Positions 1 through 8,918 of a DNA stretch of 43,130 nt are shown here, one piece after another. Source of the stretch: Actinomycetes bacterium (GTDB lineage: Bacteria > Actinomycetota > Acidimicrobiia > Acidimicrobiales > RAAP-2); the NCBI GenBank assembly GCA_021781335.1, contig JAJXXA010000004.1:1-43130 (forward strand), written 5' to 3'. Every line of letters begins with the position of its first letter. The stretch's first letter is position 1. The notes beneath the pieces are model-generated. The model ran no database searches, was not told the DNA's origin, and saw only the letters and a program-made list of their open reading frames with translations. The translations under genes were made by a program, and so were the position numbers.

Positions 1-431
1 TGCGTTGGCCTGGGCCCGACGGGTTCTACCTGAGTGACGAGCGGGCGTCGATCGACGTCGATCGCGTGCACCGCTGGCTGAGTGAAGAGAGCTACTGGGC
101 GAAGGGGCGAACGCTCGACGTCGTCGCAAGGTCCCTCGAGGGGTCGCTCGTGATCAGTCTGTTCAGCCCCGAGGATGTCCAAGTCGGGATCGCTCGATGG
201 GTGAGTGACGGCGCCACCTTCGCGTGGTTGAGCGACGTCTTTCTCGACTCGTCGTATCGAGGTCGCGGTCTCGGACGGGTCCTCATCGCCACCGCCCTCG
301 CCCACCCGTACGTCCAGGGCCTGCAGCGTCGGCTGCTCGCGACGAGCGACGCACACGAGCTCTACCGTAGTTTTGGCTTCCGGGAACTCAGCGAGCCATC
401 TCGCTGGATGGAGCTTCGCTCGACTACTTGA
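1..431 (+). CDS. GNAT-family N-acetyltransferase (5' end outside window)
   Basis: The open frame runs from base 3 without an in-frame stop before it, reading PDGFYLSDERASIDVDRVHR and then LSEESYWAKGR. This is the usual beginning of a small GNAT family, so the true start lies upstream of the window and the GTG at 66 is probably internal. The acetyl-CoA binding signature RGRGLG lies in the SSYRGRGLGRVLI segment, followed by the LYRSFGF motif near the C terminus that is typical of the fold. GNAT enzymes move an acetyl group from acetyl-CoA to an amine; the substrate cannot be told here. The 3' end overlaps the convergent SulP gene by 8 bases. Confidence 0.85.
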   Translation, partial: RWPGPDGFYLSDERASIDVDRVHRWLSEESYWAKGRTLDVVARSLEGSLVISLFSPEDVQVGIARWVSDGATFAWLSDVFLDSSYRGRGLGRVLIATALAHPYVQGLQRRLLATSDAHELYRSFGFRELSEPSRWMELRSTT

Positions 432-2121
432 GTGACTGCGCGGCGGCGTCGACGCTGTCGTACAACTCCATGTGGCGAAGCGTCTTTTCGCCCGCTCTGT
501 GAAGTTTCTCCTTCAGCGCGGTATTGGCCCTCGCGAGCGAGATCGAGATGTGGTCCGCGCTGAGGTCGTTGACCACTTCGTCGAGCACCCCGAGCGCGGT
601 GTAATCAATGTCCGAAATCGCCACGGCGTCGAGGATCACGTGTTTGGTGTCGGGGTACTTCTTCAACATCGCGTGCAGTTCACGACGAAAGACATTGGCG
701 TTGGCAAAGAAGAGGTCCTGGTCGAACAGGACAGCGAGGATGTGGTCCACGCGCTCGACGGCGTGGGCGTCGTAGGGCTCCCAACTCGTTGAGCCACGAC
801 GCCGGCCCATCTCGACCATGCGCGGTCGCGCGGAACGCCACGTCTGTTCCAAGATCGCGAGGCCGACCGCCAGGGCCAGACCCATCTCGACGCCGAGAAA
901 GACAACACCCAGACCCGCGAGAACGGCCAATGCGAACTCCGGGCGACTGCAATGAAGGATCTGTCTCATTTGAGCAACCTTGATCAGTCGTCCCGCGACG
1001 AACAACAGCACACCGGCGAGCGCGCTGAGCGGGATGTCGCGCGCAAAGGTCGCGAGTGGTGAGAGCGCGAGCGCGCCGATCGCCGCGGTGAAACCGACCA
1101 TCTTGGTGCGCCCACCAGCGAGACGCGAGATGGTCGTGCGGGCCGGGCTCGCGTCGACCGCGAACGACCCGAGTAGGCCGGTCGCGACGTTCGCGAGCCC
1201 AATGCCCACGAAGTCTCGGCTGAGGTCGTCGGCGACACCGATCTCGTCAGCCGACGTGCGCGAGGACGCCGCGCTTTGACTCATGATGACGACCACCAAC
1301 GTCAGCGAGGTGGTGATCATGACGCTCCATTGGTGCGCGCTGAAGAGTCGCAGTCGCCACGTCGGAAGTCCCACCACGACGGTGCCGAGATCTTGCACGC
1401 CGTGCGCGCTCAATGAGAAGAGTCCAACGAACAGCGAACTCACGAGGACGGCCGCGAGGGCCCAAGGGAGTCGCGGGTTCACCCTCTCACCCAAGAGCAT
1501 GACCGCGAGTGTCCCCAGGCCAATCACCAGTGTCCAACCACACGTCGCGTGCAGATTATGGCCAAGTGACGTGAGTCGTTGGATGATCGAATCACCACCC
1601 GACGAAACGCCGAAGATCCGAGGAAGCTGGTGGACAATGATGATGACACCGATGCCCCCCAAAAAACCGACCACGATCGGCGCGGACAAGAAGTCGGCCA
1701 ACCAGCCCAGTCGCAAGAGTCCAATGACGCTCAAGATCACGCCCGTGATGAGTGCGGTGCCGGCGACCAGTGCGTAGTACTGCGACGACGCCGGGAGCGA
1801 AATACTCACGAGCGCCACCGCGAACAACGGCGCAATCGTCGAGTCCGCACCCACCGAGAGAATCGGATTCGAACCGACGAACGAGAACACCAGAGTGGCG
1901 GCAATGAAGGCAATCATCCCGGTGAACGCCGGAACGCCAGCGAGTTGGGCGGTCGCTAACTGCTCAGGGATCGCAATGGCGAGCAGCGTAACGCCGGCGA
2001 GTAACTGGCCCGGAAGATTGACACGCGTGAGACCGAGGAAGGTCTGGCCGAGGCCGTGGGAGACATCACGAAGTCCGATCGGGGTTCGCTCGACCTCGTG
2101 CTTCTTATTGTCGTGGCCCAT
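424..2121 (-). CDS. SulP-family anion transporter with STAS domain
   Basis: A 565-residue inner-membrane protein. About 430 residues of hydrophobic segments (PFTGMIAF-type helices, QLPRIFGV) are followed by a C-terminal STAS domain from about residue 445 to the end, with the segment AISDIDYTALGVLDE at the nucleotide-binding/phosphorylation-like loop. SulP proteins carry sulfate, bicarbonate or other anions, usually with H+ or Na+. The substrate is not visible in the sequence; bicarbonate/sulfate are the family norms. The gene starts 32 bases after the PIG-L stop on the same strand, so it may be the last gene of a helicase-PIG-L-SulP transcript. Start: ATG at 2121. Confidence 0.9.
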   Translation of the reverse strand: MGHDNKKHEVERTPIGLRDVSHGLGQTFLGLTRVNLPGQLLAGVTLLAIAIPEQLATAQLAGVPAFTGMIAFIAATLVFSFVGSNPILSVGADSTIAPLFAVALVSISLPASSQYYALVAGTALITGVILSVIGLLRLGWLADFLSAPIVVGFLGGIGVIIIVHQLPRIFGVSSGGDSIIQRLTSLGHNLHATCGWTLVIGLGTLAVMLLGERVNPRLPWALAAVLVSSLFVGLFSLSAHGVQDLGTVVVGLPTWRLRLFSAHQWSVMITTSLTLVVVIMSQSAASSRTSADEIGVADDLSRDFVGIGLANVATGLLGSFAVDASPARTTISRLAGGRTKMVGFTAAIGALALSPLATFARDIPLSALAGVLLFVAGRLIKVAQMRQILHCSRPEFALAVLAGLGVVFLGVEMGLALAVGLAILEQTWRSARPRMVEMGRRRGSTSWEPYDAHAVERVDHILAVLFDQDLFFANANVFRRELHAMLKKYPDTKHVILDAVAISDIDYTALGVLDEVVNDLSADHISISLARANTALKEKLHRAGEKTLRHMELYDSVDAAAQSLK

Positions 2122-2153
2122 AGCGACACACTACGACGCACCATTTGATGGAC

Positions 2154-2897
2154 TCAGCTCGTGGAGACGACCCGGAATCCTTCGGCGAGGCGGCCCTTGG
2201 CGAGCCCCGCATTCTTCGCAGTCGTGCGGGCCCACGCCTTGAGCATCGGTTCGAGGTCTTCGCGGTCACCGACCTGACTCTCGTGCTTGGTCAACGCGGC
2301 GAGTTTCTGGCTGAACCGCTTCGTGATGTCGACGACCATCGTTGGTTGCTGGCTCGAGAGCCACACCACCTTCACCGTGTGTGGCAGGTAGCCCTCAGCC
2401 AGCAATTCGGGAAACGCATGAGGATTTCGCGCGTCGGGGTAAACCGCACGCATCGTCGCCTCACCGGCGGCGAGATGGTCGGGGTGACTCGCGTAGATCC
2501 GCTCCCAGTTCCTCTCGGGACTTTGGGTGATGACCAGGTCGGGCTTTTGTACGCGGATCACCCGCGAGATCTCACGACGAAGGTCGAGCGTCGGCTCAAC
2601 CTGTCCGTCTGGCCAGCGAAGAAACGTGAGTTTGGTGACCCCGACCTCGGCGGCGGCGGCCGTCTGCTCTGCTTCACGCAGCGCCGCACGCTCGGCTTTG
2701 GAGAGCGTGGACCCGTCGCCACCCGCATCACCCGAGGTCACGAGGCAGTACGCCACGTCGACACCGTGTGAGGTGAGGGTCGCGATGGTGCCCGCTGAAC
2801 CGAAATCGATGTCGTCGGGGTGCGCGACGACGACGAGCGCACGCTGAATCGCGTCGTCGTACTTAAAGACTGGCAATGACACTTTCGAACGACTCAC
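2154..2897 (-). CDS. PIG-L/LmbE-family zinc deacetylase
   Basis: 247 residues. The N-terminal VVAHPDDIDFGSAGTIA carries the AHPDD zinc/catalytic motif of the PIG-L (LmbE) family, and SHPDHLAAGE provides the downstream HPDH zinc ligand. Family members remove acetyl groups from N-acetylglucosaminyl compounds; in actinobacteria MshB and Mca (mycothiol synthesis and detoxification) belong here. I cannot assign it to either from sequence alone, and at 247 residues it is shorter than MshB or Mca. The GTG start overlaps the helicase stop in a GTGA quartet (2894-2897), implying translational coupling. Confidence 0.85.
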   Translation of the reverse strand: MSRSKVSLPVFKYDDAIQRALVVVAHPDDIDFGSAGTIATLTSHGVDVAYCLVTSGDAGGDGSTLSKAERAALREAEQTAAAAEVGVTKLTFLRWPDGQVEPTLDLRREISRVIRVQKPDLVITQSPERNWERIYASHPDHLAAGEATMRAVYPDARNPHAFPELLAEGYLPHTVKVVWLSSQQPTMVVDITKRFSQKLAALTKHESQVGDREDLEPMLKAWARTTAKNAGLAKGRLAEGFRVVSTS

Positions 2898-4144
2898 AGT
2901 GTTGAACTCTCCAAAGTCGGGTCCCAGTTCGCGAGGTCTTTCAGGCGCGGATCATTAGAGAAGACTTCAACGATGGGGCGCTTCAGCGCGAGGCGTCGCA
3001 TGATGATCTCGGCCTCGATGGTCTGATTCCACAAGAGCAGCGAGACAACAACCCCGGTCGAGCCCGCGCGTGCGGTTCGACCTGATCGATGCAGGTACGC
3101 CTTGTGGTCTTCGGGCGGGTCGAAGTGCATCACGCAGTCCACGCCGTCGATGTGCAGTCCCCGCGCCGCGACATCGGTCGCCACCAGTACCGCGAGTTTG
3201 TCCGCCCCGAAGTCGGCCAGTGCCTTCTCGCGCTGGCTCTGACGAAGATCGCCATGGATCGCCGCCGCGTCGACGCCTTCTTTCTGCAGTTGCTCCACCA
3301 GCCGGTCCGCCCCGCGCTTGGTGCGACAGAAGATGATCGTCTTGTCAAAGGATTTGCAGATGGTCGCTGCGACCTTGATGCGGTCCATCTGGTGGACGGT
3401 CAAGAAGTGGTGCACCATCAGTGACACGGTCTGGGTGTCGCTCGCGACCTCGTGGAACACCGGATTGGTGAGGTAGCGCTTTACCAAGCGGTCAACTGCA
3501 CCGTCAAGGGTCGCAGAGAACAACAATGTCTGGTGCGGGTGCTCGGCAATGCGACGAAGTACCCATTCGACCTGGGGCATAAAGCCCATGTCGGCCATGC
3601 GGTCGGCCTCGTCGAGGACGAGCACGTCGAGGTTCTCGACGTTGAGCTCACCCCGGTCGCCGAGGTCGATCAGTCGACCCGGCGTTGCGATGATGATGTC
3701 ACAGCCCTTACGAAGCGATTTCACTTGGCGCTCGATGTCGGCGCCACCGTACACGGCGTTGACGTGAAGACCCAACGCCTTGCCGAGCGGCTCGAGAACC
3801 TCGTGCACCTGCACCGCCAACTCGCGAGTCGGCAGCAACACGAGACCGCGCGGACGAGCGGGCCCGGGTTGGTCACTGTTAAATGACGTGCCGGCGGCGA
3901 TGCGCTGGAGCATCGGGAGGCCGAAGCCGAGCGTCTTGCCCGATCCGGTCTTCGCCTTGCCGCAGATGTCGCGTCCCGCCAGGGCGTCCGCAATCGTCAT
4001 GGCCTGTATGGGAAACGCTGTGGTTATCCCTTGCTTCTCAAGGACCGCGCACAATTCTGCTTGGACGCCAAGTCCCACGAAGGTCTTATTGGTGGCATAG
4101 GAGTCCTGTGACGACGTCACGGACTCGGGGCTTTCACTACTCAC
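2894..4144 (-). CDS. DEAD-box ATP-dependent RNA helicase
   Basis: 416 residues with the full DEAD-box motif set in order: Q-motif region (FPIQAMTIADAL), motif I AKTGSGKT, Ia PTRELAVQV, Ib TPGRLIDL, II VLDEADRM, III LFSATL, IV/V IIFCRTKRGAD and DVAARGLHIDGVD, VI HRSGRTARAG. It unwinds RNA duplexes using ATP, in ribosome assembly, mRNA decay or cold adaptation. The C terminus ends soon after motif VI and lacks the basic or RGG tail of DeaD/CsdA-type proteins, so it is a minimal RhlE-like form. The start is GTG at 4144. It is first gene of a minus-strand group with PIG-L and SulP. Confidence 0.95.
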   Translation of the reverse strand: MSSESPESVTSSQDSYATNKTFVGLGVQAELCAVLEKQGITTAFPIQAMTIADALAGRDICGKAKTGSGKTLGFGLPMLQRIAAGTSFNSDQPGPARPRGLVLLPTRELAVQVHEVLEPLGKALGLHVNAVYGGADIERQVKSLRKGCDIIIATPGRLIDLGDRGELNVENLDVLVLDEADRMADMGFMPQVEWVLRRIAEHPHQTLLFSATLDGAVDRLVKRYLTNPVFHEVASDTQTVSLMVHHFLTVHQMDRIKVAATICKSFDKTIIFCRTKRGADRLVEQLQKEGVDAAAIHGDLRQSQREKALADFGADKLAVLVATDVAARGLHIDGVDCVMHFDPPEDHKAYLHRSGRTARAGSTGVVVSLLLWNQTIEAEIIMRRLALKRPIVEVFSNDPRLKDLANWDPTLESSTL

Positions 4145-4220
4145 GAGACAACGGTCCTTTTTCGGTTGGACCCGGAACCGGCGTTCGAAAGTGTGGGCCC
4201 AAGCTCAACTCACGGAGCTT

Positions 4221-4241
4221 CTCTCGTAGTCTACGTGAGAG
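4221..4241 (+). promoter_or_regulatory. Imperfect inverted repeat upstream of bcp
   Basis: CTCTCGTAG (4221-4229), one central T, then CTACG-T-GAGAG (4231-4241): nine-base arms with a single bulged T. It lies 32 bases before the bcp ATG and contains TAGTCT, a possible TANNNT -10 box. It could be an operator for a redox regulator, or a 5' hairpin. This is sequence pattern only. Confidence 0.3.
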
Positions 4242-4273
4242 TATTCACCTCGAAACATTTGTGAAGGAGCATC

Positions 4274-4744
4274 ATGGCACGACTCGAAGTTGGCGCGAAG
4301 GCGCCCGGATTCACTCTCTTGAACCAAGACGGCGTCAAGGTCTCGTTGAAAGACTTCGCGGGTGAGCGCGTTGTCCTCTATTTCTATCCCGCTGACGACA
4401 CGCCAGGTTGCACGAAAGAAGCGTGTCAGTTCAACGATGAACTCAGTCATTTCAAGAACTTCGGCGTCAAGGTGCTCGGCGTCTCACCAGACGGTGCGAG
4501 CAAGCACGTCGCGTTTCGTGAGAAGTACGGTCTCGGTTTCGAACTGCTCAGCGACCCCGACAAGAAGGTCATGGAGAAGTACGGTGCCTACGGGGAGAAG
4601 ATGATGTACGGCAAGAAGGTCCTCGGCGTCATACGCTCGACGTTCCTCATCGGTGCGAACGGAAAGATCGAGCGAGCGTGGTACGCGGTACGTGCAGATG
4701 GTCACGCCGCGAAGGTCCTCGCGACCCTCGTCGACCACGCGTAG
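4274..4744 (+). CDS. bcp: Peroxiredoxin, Bcp/PrxQ type (thiol peroxidase)
   Basis: 156 residues, the usual Bcp length. DDTPGCTKEACQFND holds the peroxidatic Cys46 and, five residues later, Cys51 in the position of the resolving cysteine of atypical two-cysteine Bcp enzymes. FYPADDTPGCT is the family signature. It reduces H2O2 and organic hydroperoxides in the cytoplasm with electrons from thioredoxin-like donors. The ATG at 4274 follows a GAAGGAG ribosome binding site (about 4262-4268). The gene diverges from the helicase, with a 129-bp shared upstream region that holds an inverted repeat. Confidence 0.95.
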   Translation: MARLEVGAKAPGFTLLNQDGVKVSLKDFAGERVVLYFYPADDTPGCTKEACQFNDELSHFKNFGVKVLGVSPDGASKHVAFREKYGLGFELLSDPDKKVMEKYGAYGEKMMYGKKVLGVIRSTFLIGANGKIERAWYAVRADGHAAKVLATLVDHA

Positions 4745-4788
4745 AACTCTGAGGTGCGTGACTTGATCAGCGGACTCGACTCGTCTCT

Positions 4789-5178
4789 CTAGATACGGAC
4801 CGAACCGTCACTGAGCAATTCCCATCCTGGATTGTGCGCGACTTCCCACACGTGACCATCGAGGTCACTGAACGCGCCCGAATAGCCTCCCCAGTCGGCG
4901 CGAGCACCTGGACGCACGATGGTGGCGCCCGCGTGTCGTGCCTCAAGAAGAACGGCCTCGACCTCTTCGGGTGATCGAACGTTGTACGCCAGCTCTACTC
5001 CGCCCGCGGCGTGTCCCCCGAGCGATGCCCAGAGTGCAAATACCATCGCACCTGCCTGGAAGAAGCACACGTCGTCGTCGGGTTGCTGGGCGCCGCTCCA
5101 ACCCAGTGCTTCATAGAAGCCACGCGCCTTTGCCAGATCCGACACGCCGAGCGTAATGAGGCTTATGCGTTGGTCCAT
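4789..5178 (-). CDS. VOC-family (glyoxalase/bleomycin-resistance fold) protein
   Basis: 129 residues from the ATG at 5178; a TTG at 5187 is an alternative start. The sequence begins MDQRISLITLGVSDLAKARG, with FYEALGW following, the standard first beta-alpha-beta of VOC proteins. It ends its fold with GAFSDLDGHVWEVAHNP, where the conserved Glu of the metal site occurs in WEVAHNP. Members include glyoxalases, dioxygenases and antibiotic-binding proteins; the substrate is unknown. It is convergent with bcp, separated by 44 bases without a clear terminator. Confidence 0.8.
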   Translation of the reverse strand: MDQRISLITLGVSDLAKARGFYEALGWSGAQQPDDDVCFFQAGAMVFALWASLGGHAAGGVELAYNVRSPEEVEAVLLEARHAGATIVRPGARADWGGYSGAFSDLDGHVWEVAHNPGWELLSDGSVRI

Positions 5179-5306
5179 GAGACTCAAACTATTTCATTGG
5201 ACACCAGCACTCAACAGATCTAGAAGGATCGCTGCGGGGCCGTTCGCAACTCACGCCAGCCCACAAAACCCCGATTAGGCCCACGTCGACACTGGCAGAA
5301 CCAAGT

Positions 5307-5340
5307 TTGGCGTGTTATAGTTATTATGTCATTATAAAGA
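5307..5340 (+). promoter_or_regulatory. Promoter/operator region of the aminotransferase-kinase-NagB unit
   Basis: An AT-rich block in otherwise GC-rich DNA. TTGGCG (5307-5312) and CATTAT (5330-5335) with 17 bases between them are possible -35/-10 boxes. Over them lies an interrupted palindrome 5315-5337 with arms TTATAGTTA and TGTCATTATAA (TTATA-x-T-x-A on each side). The 3' part GTCATTATAAAGA (5328-5340) recurs with one mismatch at 18299-18311, in front of the transporter/D-amino-acid genes. This is a candidate site for the GntR/UTRA regulator encoded at 8915-9697. Confidence 0.45.
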
Positions 5341-5352
5341 CTTAGGGGAAAC

Positions 5353-6711
5353 ATGACCAGCGAGTTCATTCATCCAGAGCGCTACGCCAAGTCCAGCGAA
5401 CTCTACGAAAAGGCGCTCAAAGTCATTCCAGGCGGCGTAAACAGCACCGCACGCGCCGCGTTCTCAGGATGGGAGCCGCATCCGATCTTCGTCGAAAGCG
5501 GCGAAGGCTCACACCTGACTGATGTCGACGGCAACACGTACATTGACTACCTCCTCGGGCTTGGGCCAATGCTTCTCGGCCATCGCCCCGCGTCGGTGAC
5601 GCGTGCGGTCGTCGAGCGAATCGAGAGTGCGGGAACCGTCTTTGCACTTCCAAGCGAACCCGAAATCGAATTGGCGCAGGGTATTGCCGACGTGATTCCG
5701 AGCGTAGACACCCTTCGAATTGTCAACAGTGGGACCGAGGGTGTTCTCTACAGTCTGCGACTCGCACGCGCATTCACTGGACGCAAGAAAATCATACGAT
5801 TCGAAGGTCAGTACCACGGATTTTCCGACGCGATCTATTGGTCCAAGCATCCAGACCTTGCACTCGCGGGTACTGATGAGCGACCTATAGCCCTGCCTCA
5901 AGGTCCGGGCGTTCCATCAGAGATGGGCGAATCGCTGATCATCGCGCAGTGGAACGATCTGGCGATGATCGAGCGCATCTTCGAGGAGAACCCCAACGAC
6001 ATCGCGGCAGTGATCACCGAACCCATCATGTGTAACACCGGTTGTATCTTGCCTCGCGACGGGTACCTCGAGGGCCTGCGCGAGATCACGACCCGCTACG
6101 GCGCACTTCTCATCTTTGACGAAGTCATCACTGGCTTTCGCATCGCACTCGGCGGAGCTCAACAGGCCCTTGGCGTGACGCCAGACCTGACCATCATGGC
6201 CAAGGGTCTCGGCGGAGGATTTCCCGTCGCGGCCCTCGGTGGACGACGCGACATCATGGATCTCGCGAGTGACGGACGTGTCTCCATTGCTGGAACGTAT
6301 TCTGGCAATACCATCGCCGTCGCCTCGGCCCTCGCGTCGCTGCGCTATCTCAAAGAAGAAGCGTCCTACGAGGACCTCTACCGACGATCAGACCAACTGA
6401 GAGAGGGCTTAGAGGGACTTATGCGTGACAAGTCGATCGAGGGATCGGTCGTCGGTATGGGCCCCGTGTATCAAGTGTGGTTCTCCGAGAGCGAGATCGC
6501 CAACTACCGTGACGCCGCTCGTCACGCCCGCGCCGACCTCTTTCGAATCTGGTGGGAAGAGATGCTCGACCGTGGTGTGCTGTTCCACCCGGGGCATCTT
6601 GAAAACCTGTTCCTCTCCTTCGCACACTCCGACGCCGACATCGACGCGACACTCGAGCGCGCCGACGCGAGTCTCGATGCCCTCCTCGTTCGTCGCAGTA
6701 CCAAGTCGTAA
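5353..6711 (+). CDS. Class-III PLP aminotransferase, glutamate-1-semialdehyde 2,1-aminomutase-like
   Basis: 452 residues of a fold-type-I, class-III aminotransferase. VIPGGVNSTARA near the N terminus, NSGTEGVLYSLRLARAFTGR (PLP phosphate region), IFDEVITGFRIALGGAQ and MAKGLGGGFPVAALGG with Lys284 as Schiff-base lysine all resemble HemL (GSAM). Next door are a sugar kinase and NagB rather than haem genes, so a catabolic transaminase or aminomutase acting on an amino sugar or amino aldehyde is likelier than tetrapyrrole synthesis; that is inference. The start is the ATG after AGGGGAA (5344-5350). It is first gene of a three-gene plus-strand unit and is followed after 21 bases by the kinase. Confidence 0.85.
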   Translation: MTSEFIHPERYAKSSELYEKALKVIPGGVNSTARAAFSGWEPHPIFVESGEGSHLTDVDGNTYIDYLLGLGPMLLGHRPASVTRAVVERIESAGTVFALPSEPEIELAQGIADVIPSVDTLRIVNSGTEGVLYSLRLARAFTGRKKIIRFEGQYHGFSDAIYWSKHPDLALAGTDERPIALPQGPGVPSEMGESLIIAQWNDLAMIERIFEENPNDIAAVITEPIMCNTGCILPRDGYLEGLREITTRYGALLIFDEVITGFRIALGGAQQALGVTPDLTIMAKGLGGGFPVAALGGRRDIMDLASDGRVSIAGTYSGNTIAVASALASLRYLKEEASYEDLYRRSDQLREGLEGLMRDKSIEGSVVGMGPVYQVWFSESEIANYRDAARHARADLFRIWWEEMLDRGVLFHPGHLENLFLSFAHSDADIDATLERADASLDALLVRRSTKS

Positions 6712-6732
6712 CGTCGAACCTACATTGAGATA

Positions 6733-8214
6733 GTGAGCAAGCCCATGCGCATCCTCGCCATCGACCTGGGAACGTCTCGCGTCAAAGTCGGTGTCGTTGA
6801 CGAGAACCTCGTCACTCGAGCCAGCTCCTCGCGTCAGTACCCGACTTTGACGAGCGACCCGGGTATGGCCGAGCAACGATCCCAGGACTGGTTGGGCGCC
6901 ATCAGCGCCGCAACGAAATCGGTACTCGAGACGGTCGATCCATTACGTATCGACGCAGTGGTCATGACCGCGCAGATGCCCACACTGGTCGCGCTGGACG
7001 AAGCGGGCAAAGTTATCGGCAACGCGGTCACGTGGCAGGACTCTCGTGCGGACTCCCTCGTCCTCTCGCACCTTGATCACCACGCGCGCGAACGCGTGCG
7101 CGTGTTGGCGGGCACCCCCATCGACGGCCGCTACATCATTCCCATGCACCTTCGACGCGGCGCTGAGCGCACGTATCGGCCAGCGACGCTCCTCTCGGCG
7201 AAGGACTACCTGTACTACGTACTCACATCCCACCTGGTCACCGATCCCTCAACTGCGTCGGGATTTGGAAACTTCGACATCACCGCAACGTCGTGGAGTG
7301 ATGAGCTAACGGGCCACTGGGGGATTGAGACGGATCTCTTGCCGCGTATCGTCGACCCGCATCACGCGGCGCCCTTGAGTCAAACCGGTGCAGCCTTGCT
7401 CGAAGGCGTGGCGCCCGGGACGCCGGTGGTGCTGGGTGCCGCCGACTCGGTGTGCGCGCACCATTTCATCACGACACTCTTCAACGACTCGGCGTCGGTG
7501 ATCGACGGTTCTTCAACGGTCATCATGGCCACGGTGCCGAGCGCGACGTCGGTCATCGGAGAACTCCTCGTTACACCACTCGTCGATCCTTCAACCTGCG
7601 GCGCCGAGATGGACCTGCTGTCGACGGGCTCGTCCATTGGATGGCTCGCGAGATTGCTCGCAGTGTCGCCTGAGGACCTTGAAGAACTGGCCATCACCAA
7701 TCCACGTCGTGTCGAGAATGAAGTGCTCTTCCTCCCCTACCTCGCTCGAGGCGAACAGGGTGTCATCTGGAGGTCGGACCTTGCGGGTTCGATCGATCGA
7801 CTCTCACTCGACGCCTCACGCGCAGATATCTCTCTCGCGCTCTTCGAAGGTATCGCCATCGAAACAATGCGCTGTATCGAAGTGCTGCAACACTCGCAGC
7901 CCCTCAAACGCGTGGTGTGCGTAAGTTCTCCTCGCAGCCGCCACCTCGGCGCGTCACTGCTCGACGCTCTGTTGGACATCCCGGTGCTCGCGCTCGCCCA
8001 ACAGAGCCCTTCGCTGCTCGGTGCAGCGCTCATCGGGCTCGAGTCCCTTGGCGACGGTTCGACGATTAGGAATCTCGAACCCCAGTCTCTCCTGGCTGAG
8101 GTTCCGCGATTCGAGACGACCTACCGCGACGCACTCGTGCGAAAGGCGCACGAATATCTGAAGATCGCCGCGCACGCGAGCGACCCACAACCCACACGGA
8201 GCACTCACGAATGA
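6733..8214 (+). CDS. FGGY-family carbohydrate kinase
   Basis: 493 residues with a GTG start (a Met at residue 5 is an alternative). The ATPase-fold phosphate-1 motif AIDLGTSRVKVG is at residues 9-20, the WQDSRA sugar-binding loop at 101-106, and the catalytic base Asp238 in GAADSVCA. LPYLARGEQGVIW corresponds to the GERTPHWD loop of xylulokinases but is diverged. FGGY kinases phosphorylate ketoses, polyols or sugar acids with ATP; the substrate cannot be read from the sequence. The altered loop and the NagB partner suggest an unusual, perhaps amino-substituted, sugar. The stop overlaps the nagB-like start as ATGA (8211-8214). Confidence 0.85.
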   Translation: MSKPMRILAIDLGTSRVKVGVVDENLVTRASSSRQYPTLTSDPGMAEQRSQDWLGAISAATKSVLETVDPLRIDAVVMTAQMPTLVALDEAGKVIGNAVTWQDSRADSLVLSHLDHHARERVRVLAGTPIDGRYIIPMHLRRGAERTYRPATLLSAKDYLYYVLTSHLVTDPSTASGFGNFDITATSWSDELTGHWGIETDLLPRIVDPHHAAPLSQTGAALLEGVAPGTPVVLGAADSVCAHHFITTLFNDSASVIDGSSTVIMATVPSATSVIGELLVTPLVDPSTCGAEMDLLSTGSSIGWLARLLAVSPEDLEELAITNPRRVENEVLFLPYLARGEQGVIWRSDLAGSIDRLSLDASRADISLALFEGIAIETMRCIEVLQHSQPLKRVVCVSSPRSRHLGASLLDALLDIPVLALAQQSPSLLGAALIGLESLGDGSTIRNLEPQSLLAEVPRFETTYRDALVRKAHEYLKIAAHASDPQPTRSTHE

Positions 8215-8918
8215 AACTCATCACCACTGATGGTCCCGAGGAGTTCGCCGCTGTCGCTGCGCACTATCTCATGCGCAAGGTGGATGAGAAGCCTGATCTC
8301 ACCTTGACCCTGCCCACCGGCAGCACGCCTGTCGGCCTCTACCGAGACCTTCGTGACGCGAGGCGGATGGGAGACTTCTCGCTCGATCACGCCACGGTCT
8401 TCATGTTGGACGAGTATCGGGACCTGCCTTCATATCCCGAAGGCAGCTTCATCGAATTTCTGCAAAACAACCTGGCTGAGGTCATCTTCAATGATTCAAC
8501 CACCGTCGTCACGATCGATCCCGAGGCGCCGCCGCATGCCTACGACCGTGCGCTCGATGAGGCACACGGACTCGATCTGGCGGTCATTGGCGTCGGACGA
8601 AACGGACACGTTGGCTTCAACGAACCCGGAGACGACTTCAGCGCACGCACCCACGTCGTCACATTGCACCAAGACACTCTGGACGCGAACTTCGCAGTCG
8701 TTTCAAGAAGTGACCGACCGACTCAAGCAATCACCATTGGAATGCCTGACCTTCGACACGCGCGCTCAGTCCTCATGCTCGTGTCGGGCAGCGAGAAGCG
8801 CGCCGTTGCCGATCTTCTCGCTGCGGGCATTATCGATGATCGCTTCCCCGCTACTCATCTTTTGGACCACGACGATCTCACCATCGTGATGGCGAGTGAA
8901 CTGCTGCGCAAGAGTTAG
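8211..8918 (+). CDS. Glucosamine-6-phosphate deaminase/isomerase family protein (NagB-like)
   Basis: 235 residues, slightly short for NagB. Motifs: LPTGSTPVGLY (phosphate loop, residues 34-44), FMLDEYRDL with Asp67/Glu68, GVGRNGHVGFNEPG with Asn131, His133 and Glu138, and GSEKRAVA with Lys196. The catalytic His and Glu are kept, and Asn in place of E. coli Asp141 is usual in Gram-positive NagB. The family converts glucosamine-6-phosphate to fructose-6-phosphate and ammonia; relatives act on other amino-sugar phosphates. No nagA is adjacent, so the phosphorylated substrate probably comes from the overlapping kinase gene. The stop overlaps the convergent gntR stop in TTAG (8915-8918). Confidence 0.85.
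   Translation: MKLITTDGPEEFAAVAAHYLMRKVDEKPDLTLTLPTGSTPVGLYRDLRDARRMGDFSLDHATVFMLDEYRDLPSYPEGSFIEFLQNNLAEVIFNDSTTVVTIDPEAPPHAYDRALDEAHGLDLAVIGVGRNGHVGFNEPGDDFSARTHVVTLHQDTLDANFAVVSRSDRPTQAITIGMPDLRHARSVLMLVSGSEKRAVADLLAAGIIDDRFPATHLLDHDDLTIVMASELLRKS

Noticed and set aside
5353-6711. Assignment as hemL (haem synthesis)
   Set aside because: Sequence resembles GSAM, but gene neighbours are sugar kinase and NagB, with no hem genes; kept as GSAM-like only.
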